Assembly: GCF_017980685.1 (NCBI RefSeq)
Contig: NZ_JACXXO010000008.1
Coordinates: 218,536 to 282,535, forward strand
Reading direction: 5' to 3'
Source: Pseudomonas iridis
GTDB taxonomy: Bacteria > Pseudomonadota > Gammaproteobacteria > Pseudomonadales > Pseudomonadaceae
Length of the DNA stretch: 64,000 nt
Shown here: piece after piece, positions 50,161-60,879 of the stretch
How the letters are laid out: every line of letters begins with the position of its first letter
How positions within the stretch are numbered: position 1 is the first letter of the stretch
Translations under genes and position numbers: made by a program
The notes under the pieces: model-generated
What the model saw: only the letters and a program-made list of their open reading frames with translations
Database searches by the model: none
What the model was told of the DNA's origin: nothing

Positions 50161-50185
50161 TAACCTTTCAGACCGAGTCGACCCT

Positions 50186-50249
50186 TTCGCGAGCAGGCTC
50201 GCTCCCACATTGAAATGCAATCCAGTGTGGGAGCGAGCCTGCTCGCGAA
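50186..50249. repeat. REP pair (BIME) after trpC
   Basis: Reverse unit 50186-50209 and forward unit 50226-50249, only 16 bases apart. It is the opposite arrangement to the pairs after agtB, agtD and trpE, and the same as the pair between agtS and agtR. Confidence 0.93.
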
Positions 50250-50294
50250 GAGGCGCTTGAAACCCCTGAAGATTCAAATCTGCCGGAGCCCTCC

Positions 50295-50996
50295 ATGTCG
50301 CTGCCAATCCCTCTGACCATCGAAGCGGGCCTCCAGGCCGAACAAGACCTGCTCGCCTCAGTCTGCGCCGGCGATTCAGAGTTCGGCCTTCTATTCTGGC
50401 AGCCCAATGACCGCGCCCTGGTCATGCCTCGCCGCCTCAATCGTCTACCCGGTTTCGATCACGCCTGCGAAGTCTCCGCCGCAGCCGGCTGGCCAGTACT
50501 CCTTCGCGAGACGGGCGGTGAACCTGTCCCGCAATCAGCCTCGACCATCAACATCGCGCTGGTTTACGCACCACCGCGCAGCGAAGGTGACCTGAATCGC
50601 ATCGAAACGGGCTACCGGCGTCTTTGCGATCCGATTTGTCAGTTGCTGGATGAGTTGGGCGGTACGTCGTCGCTGGGCGAAATTGACGGTGCGTTCTGCG
50701 ACGGTCGCTTCAACGTCAATCTCGACGGCCGCAAAATGGTCGGCACGGCCCAACGCTGGCGTCAGAGTCAGGGAGGGCAGCGTCCTGTGGGCTTGGTGCA
50801 CGGTGCGATGTTGATGGATAACGAGCGCGAATCGATGGTGGCGGCGGTCAATCGCTTCAACGAAGCTTGTGGCCTCGAGCAGCGGGTACGTGCGCAAAGC
50901 CACATTGCCCTGCATGAAAAATTCAACGCACCACAGGCGTTGGCGCGTCTTGATGAGCTGTTTCGGTTGATGCTGGCGCAGATGTACAGCGCCTGA
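50295..50996 (+). CDS. Lipoate-protein ligase A-like protein
   Basis: A 233-residue protein of the biotin/lipoyl ligase fold (LplA/LipB superfamily). LNRLPGFDHACEVSAAAGWPVLLRETGGEPVPQ resembles the lipoyl-AMP pocket, with RETGG in the place of the usual RRxGGG. GAFCDGRFNVNLDGRKMVGTAQRWRQ holds the conserved catalytic-lysine region (GRKMVGTAQR). Whether it transfers lipoate, octanoate or neither cannot be told from sequence. It lies tail to tail with vfr, only nine bases away. Confidence 0.8.
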   Translation: MSLPIPLTIEAGLQAEQDLLASVCAGDSEFGLLFWQPNDRALVMPRRLNRLPGFDHACEVSAAAGWPVLLRETGGEPVPQSASTINIALVYAPPRSEGDLNRIETGYRRLCDPICQLLDELGGTSSLGEIDGAFCDGRFNVNLDGRKMVGTAQRWRQSQGGQRPVGLVHGAMLMDNERESMVAAVNRFNEACGLEQRVRAQSHIALHEKFNAPQALARLDELFRLMLAQMYSA

Positions 50997-51005
50997 TTTT
51001 CGAGC

Positions 51006-51650
51006 TTACCGCGTACCGAAAACCACCATGGTCTTGCCTTTCACGTCGACCAGGTTGCGTTCCTCAAGATCCTTGAGCACGCGACCGACCATCTCTCGCG
51101 AACAGCCGACAATTCGCCCGATTTCCTGACGCGTCACCTTGATCTGCATGCCGTCGGGATGGGTCATCGCATCTGGCTGTTTGCACAGTTCCAGCAGGCA
51201 GCGGGCGACACGACCGGTTACGTCAAAGAATGCCAGATCGCCGACCTTGCGCGTGGTGTTGCGCAAACGTTGTGCGATTTGTCCGCTGAGCACGTAAAGA
51301 ATGTCTGGATCTTGCTGCGACAACTCGCGGAATTTCACGTAACTGATTTCCGCAATTTCGCATTCAACCTTGGCCCGCACCCAGGCGCTGCGTTGCTGTT
51401 CCTGGCCAGCCTGTTCGAACAGGCCCAGTTCACCGAAGAAGTCCCCGGCGTTCAGGTAAGCAATGATCATCTCGCGACCGTCGTCGTCTTCGATCAGGAT
51501 CGTCACCGAACCCTTGATGATGAAGTACAACGTATCCGAACGGTCGCCGGCGCAGATGATGTTGCTCTTGGCGGCATGACGACGACGCTGACAATGCATC
51601 AGCAGCTTGTCGAGGTTCTTGATTTTGGGTGTGGGGGTAATAGCAACCAT
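51006..51650 (-). CDS. vfr: cAMP-responsive regulator Vfr (CRP family)
   Basis: A 214-residue CRP homologue. The cyclic-nucleotide domain (about 20-130) has GELGLFEQ and RSAWVRAK, the residues that hold cAMP in CRP. The dimer helix follows, then the DNA-binding helix-turn-helix [27 protein letters not shown]. Length equals that of P. aeruginosa Vfr. The ATG at 51650 ([15 protein letters not shown]) is used; the frame to 51764 covers the promoter. The direct repeat GGCGCCAGC at 51731 and 51745 lies in the region shared with the divergent osmC gene. Confidence 0.93.
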   Translation of the reverse strand: MVAITPTPKIKNLDKLLMHCQRRRHAAKSNIICAGDRSDTLYFIIKGSVTILIEDDDGREMIIAYLNAGDFFGELGLFEQAGQEQQRSAWVRAKVECEIAEISYVKFRELSQQDPDILYVLSGQIAQRLRNTTRKVGDLAFFDVTGRVARCLLELCKQPDAMTHPDGMQIKVTRQEIGRIVGCSREMVGRVLKDLEERNLVDVKGKTMVVFGTR

Positions 51651-51730
51651 GGTTGTATCCCGAAAAGACTGCACGGTGATGTTTGATTTTTTTAGGAGGC
51701 GCTGAAGGCGGTCGCTACACGGCTGGCATA

Positions 51731-51753
51731 GGCGCCAGCGAATTGGCGCCAGC
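51731..51753. repeat. Direct repeat in the vfr-osmC promoter region
   Basis: GGCGCCAGC occurs at 51731-51739 and again at 51745-51753, separated by GAATT. Each copy contains the palindrome GGCGCC. It lies about 80 bases before vfr. A control site is possible; it does not match a CRP/Vfr consensus. Confidence 0.4.
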
Positions 51754-51886
51754 TTAACAGACACTTCGTCGCAAATTCGAGAAATTACCTACACGGCTGG
51801 AGCATTCGTCCTAGGAATGCCGCTCGCTGTCAGGGCAATCCCCTGTGCTAAGCTGGCGACCCTTTTTTTACAGTGGAGTCTGGGCG

Positions 51887-52309
51887 ATGAAGGCACGCAT
51901 CCAATGGGCTGGCGAAGCCATGTTCCTCGGCGAATCCGGTAGCGGTCATGTCGTGGTCATGGACGGTCCGCCGGACGCCGGTGGTCGTAATCTGGGTGTC
52001 CGCCCGATGGAGATGCTCCTGCTGGGTGTCGGCGGTTGCAGCAACTTTGACGTGGTCAGCATTCTGAAGAAGTCCCGTCAGGCCGTTGAAAGCTGTGAAG
52101 CATTCCTCGAAGCCGAGCGTGCGACCGAAGACCCGAAGGTGTTCACCAAGATCCACATGCACTTCGTGGTCAAGGGCCGTGGCCTGAAAGAAGCCCAGGT
52201 CAAACGCGCCATCGAACTGTCTGCCGAGAAGTATTGCTCGGCTTCGATCATGCTTGGCGCAGCCGGTGTGGCGATCACCCACGATTACGAAATCGTCGAA
52301 CTGGGTTGA
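51887..52309 (+). CDS. OsmC family protein
   Basis: A 140-residue OsmC/Ohr-fold protein of the YhfA type. VGGCSNFDVV carries the first redox cysteine, and EKYCSASIMLGAAG the second, so a thiol-based peroxide function is plausible. The ATG at 51887 (MKARIQWAGEAMFLG) has GGAG ten bases before it. It is divergent from vfr, as crp and yhfA are neighbours in enterics. Confidence 0.88.
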   Translation: MKARIQWAGEAMFLGESGSGHVVVMDGPPDAGGRNLGVRPMEMLLLGVGGCSNFDVVSILKKSRQAVESCEAFLEAERATEDPKVFTKIHMHFVVKGRGLKEAQVKRAIELSAEKYCSASIMLGAAGVAITHDYEIVELG

Positions 52310-52546
52310 AGCGACATTCAACTATCATAAAAGCAGTGCAGACTCTGGCGATCCCCCGCTGACGTCTGCATAATGCGCCACTTTTTTCAGGGCAGTGATC
52401 GGTCAGCCGACGGGTCATCCGCCTGAACAGATAACCAAAATCGCCATCGCGAAGAGGTGTTAACCGTCCTACGCAGGTGCGTTGTTCGCATTTGACGGGC
52501 ATGCTTGATCACGCGGCTTTGCCGCATACATAGAGAGTTTTTAACG
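52310..52546. other. Non-coding region before speD
   Basis: 237 bases without a credible gene. No clear -10/-35 pair or known riboswitch is seen. A T run (CCACTTTTTTCAGG near 52380) is preceded by no strong stem. Confidence 0.4.
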
Positions 52547-53341
52547 GTGAAAAGCAAACTCAAGCTCCACGGGTTCAATAACCTGACAAAGACCTTGAGC
52601 TTCAACATCTATGACATCTGCTACGCGGAAACCCCGCAAGACCAGCAGGCGTACGTCGAGTACATCAATCAAGAGTACAACGCCGAACGTCTGACGCAGA
52701 TCCTCACGGAAGTTGTAGAAATCATTGGTGCCAACATTCTGAACATTGCGAGTCAGAACTATGAGCCTCAGGGTGCCAGCGTCACGATTCTGATCTCGGA
52801 AGAGCCGGTGACCCCGACTGAAAGCCAGATCGAAGAGTCGCCAGGTCCATTGCCCGAAATTATCCTGGCCCACCTCGACAAGAGTCACATCACGGTGCAT
52901 ACCTACCCGGAAATCCATCCGGACGCCGGTATTGCGACTTTCCGTGTAGACATTGATGTGTCGACCTGTGGTGTCATTTCACCGCTTAAAGCGCTCAACT
53001 TCCTCATTCACCAGTTCGATTCGGATATCGTGACCGTGGATTACCGTGTGCGCGGCTTCACCCGTGACGTTGAAGGCAACAAGCACTTCATCGACCACGA
53101 GATCAACTCGATCCAGAACTACCTTTCCGAAGACACCCGCGACGCGTACCAGATGACCGACGTGAACGTGTATCAGGAAAACCTGTTCCACACCAAAATG
53201 CTGCTGAAGAACTTCGAACTGGACAACTACCTGTTCGGCGACGCCACCAGCAACCTGTCGTCTGAGCAACGTGCCCAGGTGACTGATCGTGTGAAACACG
53301 AGATGCTGGAAATCTTCTACGCGCGCAACATGCCAGCGTAA
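52547..53341 (+). CDS. speD: S-adenosylmethionine decarboxylase proenzyme SpeD
   Basis: A 264-residue class 1A (E. coli type) AdoMet decarboxylase that supplies decarboxylated AdoMet for spermidine. The self-cleavage site is Lys-Ser in [13 protein letters not shown] (about residue 112), where Ser becomes the pyruvoyl group. Start: GTG at 52547 ([19 protein letters not shown]), the family start; the ATG at 52505 is less likely. A strong terminator follows. Confidence 0.96.
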   Translation: MKSKLKLHGFNNLTKTLSFNIYDICYAETPQDQQAYVEYINQEYNAERLTQILTEVVEIIGANILNIASQNYEPQGASVTILISEEPVTPTESQIEESPGPLPEIILAHLDKSHITVHTYPEIHPDAGIATFRVDIDVSTCGVISPLKALNFLIHQFDSDIVTVDYRVRGFTRDVEGNKHFIDHEINSIQNYLSEDTRDAYQMTDVNVYQENLFHTKMLLKNFELDNYLFGDATSNLSSEQRAQVTDRVKHEMLEIFYARNMPA

Positions 53342-53356
53342 GAGTTTCAGGCACAA

Positions 53357-53384
53357 AAAAAGGCGACCTTTCGGTCGCCTTTTT
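53357..53384. terminator. speD terminator
   Basis: AAAAAGGCGACC/GGTCGCCTTTTT, a 12-bp stem with a four-base TTTC loop, 16 bases after the speD stop and able to work in both directions (coq7 converges). Confidence 0.93.
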
Positions 53385-53451
53385 CATTCCATCACCGGGC
53401 CCTTTGGCAGCTGGCTTGCCAGCGACAAGTCCCTGTCTGACGATGCAAACT

Positions 53452-54099
53452 TCAGATCCGATAAGTACTCTTGGTCATCACCTTGGCCAGCAGACTCATC
53501 CCGAACTTCACCGGTGCCGGAAACCGGAAACCACCCGCATCCAGCGCACTCTCGGCATGATGCTCTTCATCAATGCGCATCTGCTCGAGAATCGCCCGAG
53601 ACTTCTCGTCCTCTACTGGCAGTTGCTCCAGGTGCTCGTTCAAATGCTTGCACACCTGATGCTCGGTCGCCGCAACAAACCCGAGGCTGACCTTGTCGCT
53701 GATCAGACCGGCCACAGCGCCAATCCCGAACGACATGCCATAGAACAGCGGATTGAGCACGCTGGTATGACTGCCCAACTGGTGAATGCGTTGTTCGCAC
53801 CAGACCAGATGATCGATTTCCTCTTCGGCTGCGTGCTCCATGGCCTTGCGCACCTGTGGCAGCTTGGCGGTCAGCGCCTGTCCCTGATACAGCGCCTGGG
53901 CACAGACTTCGCCGGTATGGTTGATGCGCATCAGACCGGCGACATGGCGGGTGTCTTCGTCGCTCATCTGGGTTTCCGGCTGCAAAATCGCCGGTGACGG
54001 ACGGTACGGCTGGCCGCTGAAGGGCAGCAGGGTACGCATCGCGGCATCGGCCTGCAGCAGAAGACGGTCAATCGGCGAGTAGTGACGTTGGGTAGTCAT
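53452..54099 (-). CDS. coq7: 2-polyprenyl-3-methyl-6-methoxy-1,4-benzoquinone monooxygenase Coq7
   Basis: A 215-residue di-iron hydroxylase for a late step of ubiquinone synthesis. Iron ligands: Glu in NHTGEVCAQ, Glu and His in [12 protein letters not shown], Glu in ATEHQVCKH, and Glu/His in [11 protein letters not shown]. It replaces the flavin-type UbiF of E. coli, as in other pseudomonads. Confidence 0.96.
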   Translation of the reverse strand: MTTQRHYSPIDRLLLQADAAMRTLLPFSGQPYRPSPAILQPETQMSDEDTRHVAGLMRINHTGEVCAQALYQGQALTAKLPQVRKAMEHAAEEEIDHLVWCEQRIHQLGSHTSVLNPLFYGMSFGIGAVAGLISDKVSLGFVAATEHQVCKHLNEHLEQLPVEDEKSRAILEQMRIDEEHHAESALDAGGFRFPAPVKFGMSLLAKVMTKSTYRI

Positions 54100-54189
54100 G
54101 CTGACCTCCGGGAAGAATCTCGGCGGCCAGTTTAACCGAATCGGCCGGAGACGGTTTGCGCTGGGTCATTAGCCATGCGGTCATGCTTT

Positions 54190-54276
54190 TGTGGGCGCGA
54201 GCCTGCTCGCGAAGGTCGGCACATTCAAAGCATCAGCGCCTGACACTCCGCCTTCGCGAGCAAGCTCGCTCCCACA
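54190..54276. repeat. REP pair (BIME) between coq7 and the HIT gene
   Basis: Forward unit 54190-54213 and reverse unit 54253-54276, each with one core change (GGGCGCGAG; GAGCAAGC), 39 bases apart. It lies upstream of coq7 and downstream of the HIT gene. Confidence 0.9.
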
Positions 54277-54290
54277 GTTTTTGCGTTACA

Positions 54291-54629
54291 TCAGCCCGGA
54301 GGCCAGTTCATCTGGCGTTGTCCGAGTACGTGCATATGAATGTGATAGACGGTCTGCCCACCCTTTTCATTGCAGTTCATGACGACCCGGAAGCCCTCTT
54401 CACAGCCCAGCTCCAGTGCCAGACGTTGCGCAGTGAACAGGATATGCCCGGCCAGTGCCTTGTCGTCTTCGGTCAGGTCATTGAGGGTGCGCACCGGTTT
54501 TTTCGGGATCACCAGAAAATGCACCGGTGCCTGAGGGGCGATGTCGTGGAAGGCCAGAACCTGGTCGTCCTCGTAGATGATCTTGGCCGGGATTTCCCGG
54601 TTGATGATCTTGGTGAACAGAGTATCCAC
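54291..54629 (-). CDS. HIT family nucleotide hydrolase (HINT-like)
   Basis: A 112-residue histidine-triad protein. The triad HIHMHVLG lies near the C-terminus, and TKIINREIPAKIIYEDDQVLAFHDI at the N-terminus is typical of the purine phosphoramidase HinT. Start: GTG at 54629 (VDTLFTKI) with GGAG nine bases before it. The 14 codons upstream of it are not conserved in the family. Confidence 0.9.
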   Translation of the reverse strand: MDTLFTKIINREIPAKIIYEDDQVLAFHDIAPQAPVHFLVIPKKPVRTLNDLTEDDKALAGHILFTAQRLALELGCEEGFRVVMNCNEKGGQTVYHIHMHVLGQRQMNWPPG

Positions 54630-54709
54630 TGCTGTTTTCTCCGTTGTTTGGGCTGACCTGAGTGTACTCATGGGGACTGAACCCGCCCAGTGTTTTGCCG
54701 TAGGACAGA

Positions 54710-55498
54710 TCAGCGCGGGCAGTAAGCCTTGTTGACCATGCCGACGATGGTGCGGTTCAGCCAGCGCGAACCCAGTCGCGGTAAAAACGCGAACCAGCGA
54801 TTGCGCCGTCCCGGAATGATGATCGCGCGATTTTTCTCCAGCGCGCGAACAGTGTAGAGCGCGACTTCTTCGGGGCTCATCAGCATTTTGCTGTCTTTGA
54901 GTTTGTCACTGTTCAACTGCGCGGTGCGGAAAAAAGCCGTGCGGGTCGGGCCTGGGCAGAGCACCGAAACCTTGACCGCGCTTTGTTTGAGCTCAACCCG
55001 CAATGCTTCGGAGAAGTGCAGCACATAGGCCTTGCTGGCGTAATAGGTGCTCATCCACGGGCCTGGATTGAACGCCGCCACCGAGGCAACGTTGAGAATC
55101 TGTCCGCCACCCTGCAGCGCCATGCTGTTGCCAATCGCATGGCATAGGCGGGTGAGGGCGAGGATGTTTACTTCGATCAGGTCCTGCTCGGTCATCCAGT
55201 CCTGAGCCAGGAAAGGGCCGCAAGTACCGATGCCGGCGCAGTTCACCAGCAGGTCGATTTGCCGGTCACCTTCTTCCAGCTCCAGCAAGAAACCGGAGAG
55301 GCGCAGCGGTTCGCCCAGATCGCAGGCACGGAACAGGACCTCAACGCCGAAGCGTTGGGTCAGTTCGATAGCAATACTTTCCAGCTGATCACGCTGTCGT
55401 GCCACCAGAATCAGGCTGCGGCCGCGCCGGGCCAGCGCTTCGGCCATGGCCAGGCCGATGCCGCTGGAGGCGCCAGTGATCAGAGCGTAACGGGTCAT
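54710..55498 (-). CDS. Short-chain dehydrogenase/reductase
   Basis: A 262-residue SDR. The cofactor motif TGASSGIG is at residues 8-15, NCAGIG at about 87, the catalytic Ser in NVASVAAF, and Tyr/Lys in YYASKAY. The C-terminal hydrophobic and basic tail (RWFAFLPRLGSRWLNRTIVGMVNKAY) suggests membrane association, like members that act on acyl or long-chain substrates. The true substrate is not known. Confidence 0.88.
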   Translation of the reverse strand: MTRYALITGASSGIGLAMAEALARRGRSLILVARQRDQLESIAIELTQRFGVEVLFRACDLGEPLRLSGFLLELEEGDRQIDLLVNCAGIGTCGPFLAQDWMTEQDLIEVNILALTRLCHAIGNSMALQGGGQILNVASVAAFNPGPWMSTYYASKAYVLHFSEALRVELKQSAVKVSVLCPGPTRTAFFRTAQLNSDKLKDSKMLMSPEEVALYTVRALEKNRAIIIPGRRNRWFAFLPRLGSRWLNRTIVGMVNKAYCPR

Positions 55499-55559
55499 GC
55501 AATTCTCCCTCGCAACAGCTCCGCGCCAGCGACGCGGGTGTCACGGCGGGGAGCGCTGT

Positions 55560-56510
55560 TCATTCTTGCGCAGAGTCTACAGGGGCCTGCGCCGCTTCGG
55601 CTGCATCGTCGGTGGAATTCGCTGCGGGTGCGTCCTCGACTTCAACTTCATCGGTGGTCACCGAGCCGCTGTCGTAGCTGCTTTCGAGGCTTGTTTCGTA
55701 TTCCTGCTGGATGGCCGAAATTCCGCCGAGTATCCCGCCCATGAAAAACAGCCCGATAAAGACGATCCACAGTGCACTCAAAACCTTGACTGCTGTGTTG
55801 TTGGGCGGAGGTGGTGGCCCGTATCGGTTGGCACCGGTATTGCCCGGCACGACCATGATTACAAAAGGGAAGATGCTGCCCACGAATGGGACCAGGGTCA
55901 GCAACCACAGCCAGCCGGACCAGCCGATATCGTGCAGGCGTTGCACGGTGAAGAAAATGCTGATGACGATGAGCGCCAAACCCAGAAAGAGCGCGACGAT
56001 GCCGCCGATGATCAGTCCGCTGGTGGATTCGGCGCTGACCAGCCCCACGGCAATCAGCGCAAAAATGCTGATGATTGGCAGGCTTACCAATGTCACGACC
56101 ATCGTCCAGGCCAGGAAGCGCAAACGACCGATCCGGCCTTCCACACCAAGCGGTTTGAGCGGTGCAAACCCTGCGAAGGTCTCACCTACGCTGGCCCGCG
56201 GTGGCGCATAAGGCGAGGAGGGTTCTGCCATGGCAGCGGATTGCTCGCGTACGTCCGAGAGGTTCAGCTCGATGGCTGTTTCCGCTTCGATCCGGGCGTC
56301 GATCCCGGTTTTGCTCAACGCTTGCAGATAGGTCTGCGCATCGCTGTGAGACAGATCGCGCTTGAGTGCCACGGTGCTGCCGTTGAACAGCCGCTCAATG
56401 CTGGCCACTTCGCTTTTGAATAGATCTGCGAGATTCAGCTTGGCTGTGGTGATATCGACGCCGGGCTGTAGAGCTCCGTCGAAAACGATCTTGTAACGGG
56501 GGTCGCTCAT
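55560..56510 (-). CDS. DUF805 membrane protein with N-terminal soluble domain
   Basis: A 316-residue protein. The N-terminal part (about 1-90, YKIVFDGALQPGVD...) looks like a small soluble domain of the kind found before DUF805. Then GRIGRLRFLAWT opens a DUF805 core with four or five helices and the motif RLHDIGWSGWLWLL. The C-terminus after about residue 275 is acidic and of low complexity (Asp/Glu/Ala/Ser). Function unknown. Confidence 0.82.
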   Translation of the reverse strand: MSDPRYKIVFDGALQPGVDITTAKLNLADLFKSEVASIERLFNGSTVALKRDLSHSDAQTYLQALSKTGIDARIEAETAIELNLSDVREQSAAMAEPSSPYAPPRASVGETFAGFAPLKPLGVEGRIGRLRFLAWTMVVTLVSLPIISIFALIAVGLVSAESTSGLIIGGIVALFLGLALIVISIFFTVQRLHDIGWSGWLWLLTLVPFVGSIFPFVIMVVPGNTGANRYGPPPPPNNTAVKVLSALWIVFIGLFFMGGILGGISAIQQEYETSLESSYDSGSVTTDEVEVEDAPAANSTDDAAEAAQAPVDSAQE

Positions 56511-56588
56511 GGCCGAGGCATCCTTGTCGCGATAGATTGAAAGGTCGTCAGTGTAAGGCCAGTCCGCCAGCGTCTGGCCTGATTTTTC

Positions 56589-57557
56589 TTAGCGCGGCCA
56601 GCGTTGCGGCAACTGCGCGGCACGTTCCTGAGCCTGCCGGTATTCAGTGTCGAGGCGGGCGATCAACTGATCCACGCTGGGCAGATCATTAATCTGCCCT
56701 ACACCCTGACCGGCAGACCAGACAGTCTTCCAGGCTTTGGCTTCATCGCTGATCGGCTTGAGCTTTTCGCCGAAATTGACTTCGCCTTTGCCTTGCAGCG
56801 TCGCCAGGTCGAAACCCGCGGCCTCAAGGCTTTGGCGCATGAAGCTGGCCGGCACCCCCGACACCGCTGGAGTATGGATGATGTCGGCTGCTTTGGCTGT
56901 CAGCAGCATCTCTTTGTAAGCGTCAGGCGCATGACTTTCGGTGGTGCCGATAAATCGCGTACCGAAGTAGGCCAAATCCGCACCGAGTAATTGAGCGGCC
57001 AGAATCTCGTGGCCATGGTTCAAACATCCTGCAAGCAGCAAGGTCTTGTCGAAGAACTGACGAATCTCGGCGATCAGCGCAAATGGACTCCACGTACCTG
57101 CATGCCCCCCGGCGCCGGCCGCGACGGCGATCAAACCGTCAACGCCGGCTTCGGCGGCTTTCTCGGCATGGCGGCGAGTGGTGACATCATGGAAGACCAG
57201 GCCTCCATAACTGTGCACCGCGTCGACCAACTCCTTCACCGCGCCAAGGCTGGTGATAACGATGGGCACTTTATGTTCGACGCAAATATCCAGATCCGCT
57301 TGCAAGCGTGGATTGCTGTTGTGAACGATCAGGTTCACCGCATACGGCGCCGGATTGTCCAGCGTCGCCAGTCCCGCCTCGATCTGTTCCAGCCAGGCTT
57401 TGAATCCGCTGCTTTCGCGTTGGTTCAGCGCCGGGAAGCTGCCGACCACGCCATTACGACAGCAGGCCAATACCAGTTCCGGATTGGAAATCAGAAACAT
57501 CGGCGCCGCCACCACAGGCAGGCGCAGACGTTGTTCGAGCAGAGCGGGCAGCGACAT
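56589..57557 (-). CDS. Nitronate monooxygenase family protein
   Basis: A 322-residue FMN-dependent TIM barrel of the NMO/2-nitropropane dioxygenase family. PVVAAPMFLISNPELVLACCRNGVVGSFPALN is the N-terminal FMN site; VAAGAGGHAG is the phosphate-binding motif; and LLGADLAYFGTRFIGT follows. The ATG at 57557 has GGGGTG upstream and is preferred to the GTG nine bases earlier. It probably detoxifies propionate 3-nitronate; this is known from the family, not shown here. Confidence 0.9.
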   Translation of the reverse strand: MSLPALLEQRLRLPVVAAPMFLISNPELVLACCRNGVVGSFPALNQRESSGFKAWLEQIEAGLATLDNPAPYAVNLIVHNSNPRLQADLDICVEHKVPIVITSLGAVKELVDAVHSYGGLVFHDVTTRRHAEKAAEAGVDGLIAVAAGAGGHAGTWSPFALIAEIRQFFDKTLLLAGCLNHGHEILAAQLLGADLAYFGTRFIGTTESHAPDAYKEMLLTAKAADIIHTPAVSGVPASFMRQSLEAAGFDLATLQGKGEVNFGEKLKPISDEAKAWKTVWSAGQGVGQINDLPSVDQLIARLDTEYRQAQERAAQLPQRWPR

Positions 57558-57590
57558 TATGAACACCCCAAAGATTTGTACCGGTTGAAA

Positions 57591-58019
57591 TTAGAACGGC
57601 TTGACCACCACCAGAATTACGATAGCAATCAACATCAGAACCGGCACTTCATTGAACCAGCGATAAAAGACATGGCTGCGGGTGTTCTCGCCACGTGCAA
57701 AACGTTTTACCTGCGCGCCGCACATGTGGTGGTAGCCGATCAGCAAGACGACAAGGGTCAGCTTGGCGTGAATCCAGCCGCCCATGCTGAAAATGCTCGG
57801 GTTGAGGTAGATCAGCCAGCCACCGAAGATCAGCGTGGCGATCATCGCCGGGCCCATGATGCCGCGATAGAGCTTGCGCTCCATGACGCTGAAGCGTTCC
57901 TTGCTGATCGTGTCTTCACTCTGTGCGTGATAAACGAACAGTCGTGGCAGGTAGAACAGCCCGGCAAACCAGCACACAAGACTGACGATATGAAACGCTT
58001 TGATCCACAGATAGAGCAT
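57591..58019 (-). CDS. hemJ: Protoporphyrinogen IX oxidase HemJ
   Basis: A 142-residue membrane protein with four helices (UPF0093/HemJ). The conserved His of IKAFHIVSLVCWFAGLFYLPRLFVYH and the Lys of WIHAKLTLVVLLIGYHH are family hallmarks. It performs the penultimate step of haem synthesis in bacteria lacking HemG/HemY. It is upstream of the NMO gene on the same strand and divergent from argC. Confidence 0.9.
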   Translation of the reverse strand: MLYLWIKAFHIVSLVCWFAGLFYLPRLFVYHAQSEDTISKERFSVMERKLYRGIMGPAMIATLIFGGWLIYLNPSIFSMGGWIHAKLTLVVLLIGYHHMCGAQVKRFARGENTRSHVFYRWFNEVPVLMLIAIVILVVVKPF

Positions 58020-58154
58020 TTTTAGTTATTCCCAGGTTCACGGTAGTCTGGATAGTAGAGGCTTGAGCGTCCGCACGTCACCTTGACGGTTGTCGCAGGC
58101 GCGCGCGGCCCCTATTATCGACGGCTTTCCAGTGGGTTCGTAGAGGGCAGGTTT

Positions 58155-59189
58155 ATGGTCAAGGTCGGTATCGTCGGCGGCACGGGTTACACCGGTGTCG
58201 AACTGCTGCGTCTGTTGGCACAGCATCCGCAGGCAGAAGTGGCAGTCATCACTTCCCGATCCGAGGCCGGTCTGGCCGTGGCTGATATGTACCCGAACCT
58301 GCGCGGTCATTACGACGGCCTGGCCTTCAGCGTGCCGGACATCAAAACCCTCGGCGCTTGCGACGTGGTGTTCTTCGCCACGCCGCACGGTGTCGCTCAT
58401 GCTCTGGCAGGTGAGTTGCTGGCGGCAGGCACGAAGGTCATCGATCTGTCGGCAGACTTCCGTCTGCAAGACGCTGAGGAATGGGCCAAGTGGTACGGTC
58501 AGCCGCACGGCGCACCAGAATTGCTGGATGAGGCGGTCTACGGTCTGCCGGAAGTCAATCGTGAGCAGATCAGGAAAGCCCGTTTGATCGCCGTGCCGGG
58601 GTGCTATCCGACCGCTACGCAATTGGGTTTTCTGCCGCTGCTTGAAGCCGGTCTGGCCGACACCACGCGTCTGATTGCCGACTGCAAATCCGGTGTCAGC
58701 GGTGCCGGTCGCGGTGCGGCTGTAGGGTCTTTGTACTCCGAGACGTCGGAAAGCATGAAGGCTTATGCGGTGAAAGGTCACCGTCATCTGCCGGAAATTC
58801 GCCAGGGTTTGCGTCGTGCAGCGGGCAAGGATGTTGGTCTGACCTTCGTGCCGCACCTGACTCCGATGATCCGTGGCATTCACTCCACGCTGTACGCGAC
58901 GGTAGTCGATCGCTCGGTTGATCTTCAGGCGCTGTTTGAAAAGCGTTACGCCAACGAGCCGTTCGTTGATGTCATGCCGGCTGGCAGTCATCCGGAAACC
59001 CGTAGCGTGCGTGGCGCGAACGTCTGTCGCATCGCAGTTCACCGTCCACAGGATGGCGATCTGGTGGTGGTGTTGTCGGTGATCGACAATCTGGTCAAAG
59101 GCGCCTCGGGGCAGGCGGTGCAGAACATGAACATCCTGTTCGGGCTGGATGAGCGCTTCGGTCTTTCTCACGCCGGTATGCTGCCGTAA
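58155..59189 (+). CDS. argC: N-acetyl-gamma-glutamyl-phosphate reductase ArgC
   Basis: A 344-residue NADPH-dependent reductase of arginine synthesis. The Rossmann motif [17 protein letters not shown] opens the protein, and [16 protein letters not shown] carries the catalytic Cys. HLPEIRQGL and [13 protein letters not shown] hold the catalytic His region. The ATG at 58155 has AGAGGG upstream; the frame to 58083 lies in the promoter region shared with hemJ. Confidence 0.96.
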   Translation: MVKVGIVGGTGYTGVELLRLLAQHPQAEVAVITSRSEAGLAVADMYPNLRGHYDGLAFSVPDIKTLGACDVVFFATPHGVAHALAGELLAAGTKVIDLSADFRLQDAEEWAKWYGQPHGAPELLDEAVYGLPEVNREQIRKARLIAVPGCYPTATQLGFLPLLEAGLADTTRLIADCKSGVSGAGRGAAVGSLYSETSESMKAYAVKGHRHLPEIRQGLRRAAGKDVGLTFVPHLTPMIRGIHSTLYATVVDRSVDLQALFEKRYANEPFVDVMPAGSHPETRSVRGANVCRIAVHRPQDGDLVVVLSVIDNLVKGASGQAVQNMNILFGLDERFGLSHAGMLP

Positions 59190-59207
59190 CACTTTAACTC
59201 GCACAGA

Positions 59208-59235
59208 AAAAAGGCCCGTTGAACGGGCCTTTTTG
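59208..59235 (+). terminator. argC terminator
   Basis: AAAAAGGCCCGTT paired with AACGGGCCTTTTT, a tight loop and T run, 19 bases after the argC stop. Confidence 0.93.
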
Positions 59236-59276
59236 CATTCTGAACAGCTCGTCGGGTTTATTGATATACCGTAACA

Positions 59277-59310
59277 ATAGTTGACCGATTTTCTCGGACA
59301 AGCGGATAAT
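59277..59310 (+). promoter_or_regulatory. erpA promoter overlapped by an IscR type-1-like site
   Basis: TTGACC (59281-59286), 18-base spacer and GATAAT (59305-59310). ATAGTTGAC and the following ATTTT.CTCGG fit the type-1 IscR binding pattern known from isc promoters at about 19 of 25 positions and cover the -35. This predicts repression when Fe-S clusters are plentiful. Footprinting would be needed to prove it. Confidence 0.6.
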
Positions 59311-59357
59311 GCGCGTCATCACGCATTATGGCGGCGTAACGCCGGGAGATAGTCAGC

Positions 59358-59708
59358 ATGAGCGTCGAATCCTTCACCCCCACGGCTTTGCAATTCACCC
59401 AAGGTGCTGCGCACAAGGTGAAGAGCCTGGTCGATGAAGAGGGGAATGATCGCTTGAAGCTGCGCGTATTTGTTACGGGCGGCGGTTGTTCAGGGTTTCA
59501 ATACGGTTTCACCTTCGATGAAGATGTTGCCGAGGACGACACCATTGTCGAGCGCGAAGGCGTAAGTCTGGTGGTTGATCCGATGAGTTTCCAGTACCTG
59601 GCCGGTGCGGAGGTGGACTACCAGGAAGGTCTGGAAGGTTCGCGCTTCGTGATCAAGAACCCGAATGCTTCCACGACGTGTGGTTGCGGCTCGTCGTTTT
59701 CGATCTGA
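59358..59708 (+). CDS. erpA: Iron-sulfur cluster insertion protein ErpA
   Basis: A 116-residue A-type carrier that delivers Fe-S clusters to target enzymes such as IspG/IspH. The three cluster cysteines are present in [11 protein letters not shown] and [15 protein letters not shown] lies about 11 bases before the ATG. It has its own promoter and terminator, so it is a single-gene unit. Confidence 0.96.
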   Translation: MSVESFTPTALQFTQGAAHKVKSLVDEEGNDRLKLRVFVTGGGCSGFQYGFTFDEDVAEDDTIVEREGVSLVVDPMSFQYLAGAEVDYQEGLEGSRFVIKNPNASTTCGCGSSFSI

Positions 59709-59729
59709 TCGCACTTCGCTCCAGACAAC

Positions 59730-59765
59730 AAAACGCCGCAGAGCCTCACGGTTCTGCGGCGTTTT
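59730..59765. terminator. Bidirectional terminator between erpA and anmK
   Basis: A 13-bp stem AAAACGCCGCAGA/TCTGCGGCGTTTT with a ten-base loop and a T run, between converging genes. Confidence 0.93.
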
Positions 59766-59784
59766 TTATTGGCCGGCGATCTAC

Positions 59785-60879
<1,095 letters not shown>

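Noticed and set aside
35119..54276. Repeated palindromic units as a CRISPR array
   Set aside because: They occur as isolated inverted pairs spread over several intergenic gaps, with no regular spacers and no cas genes.
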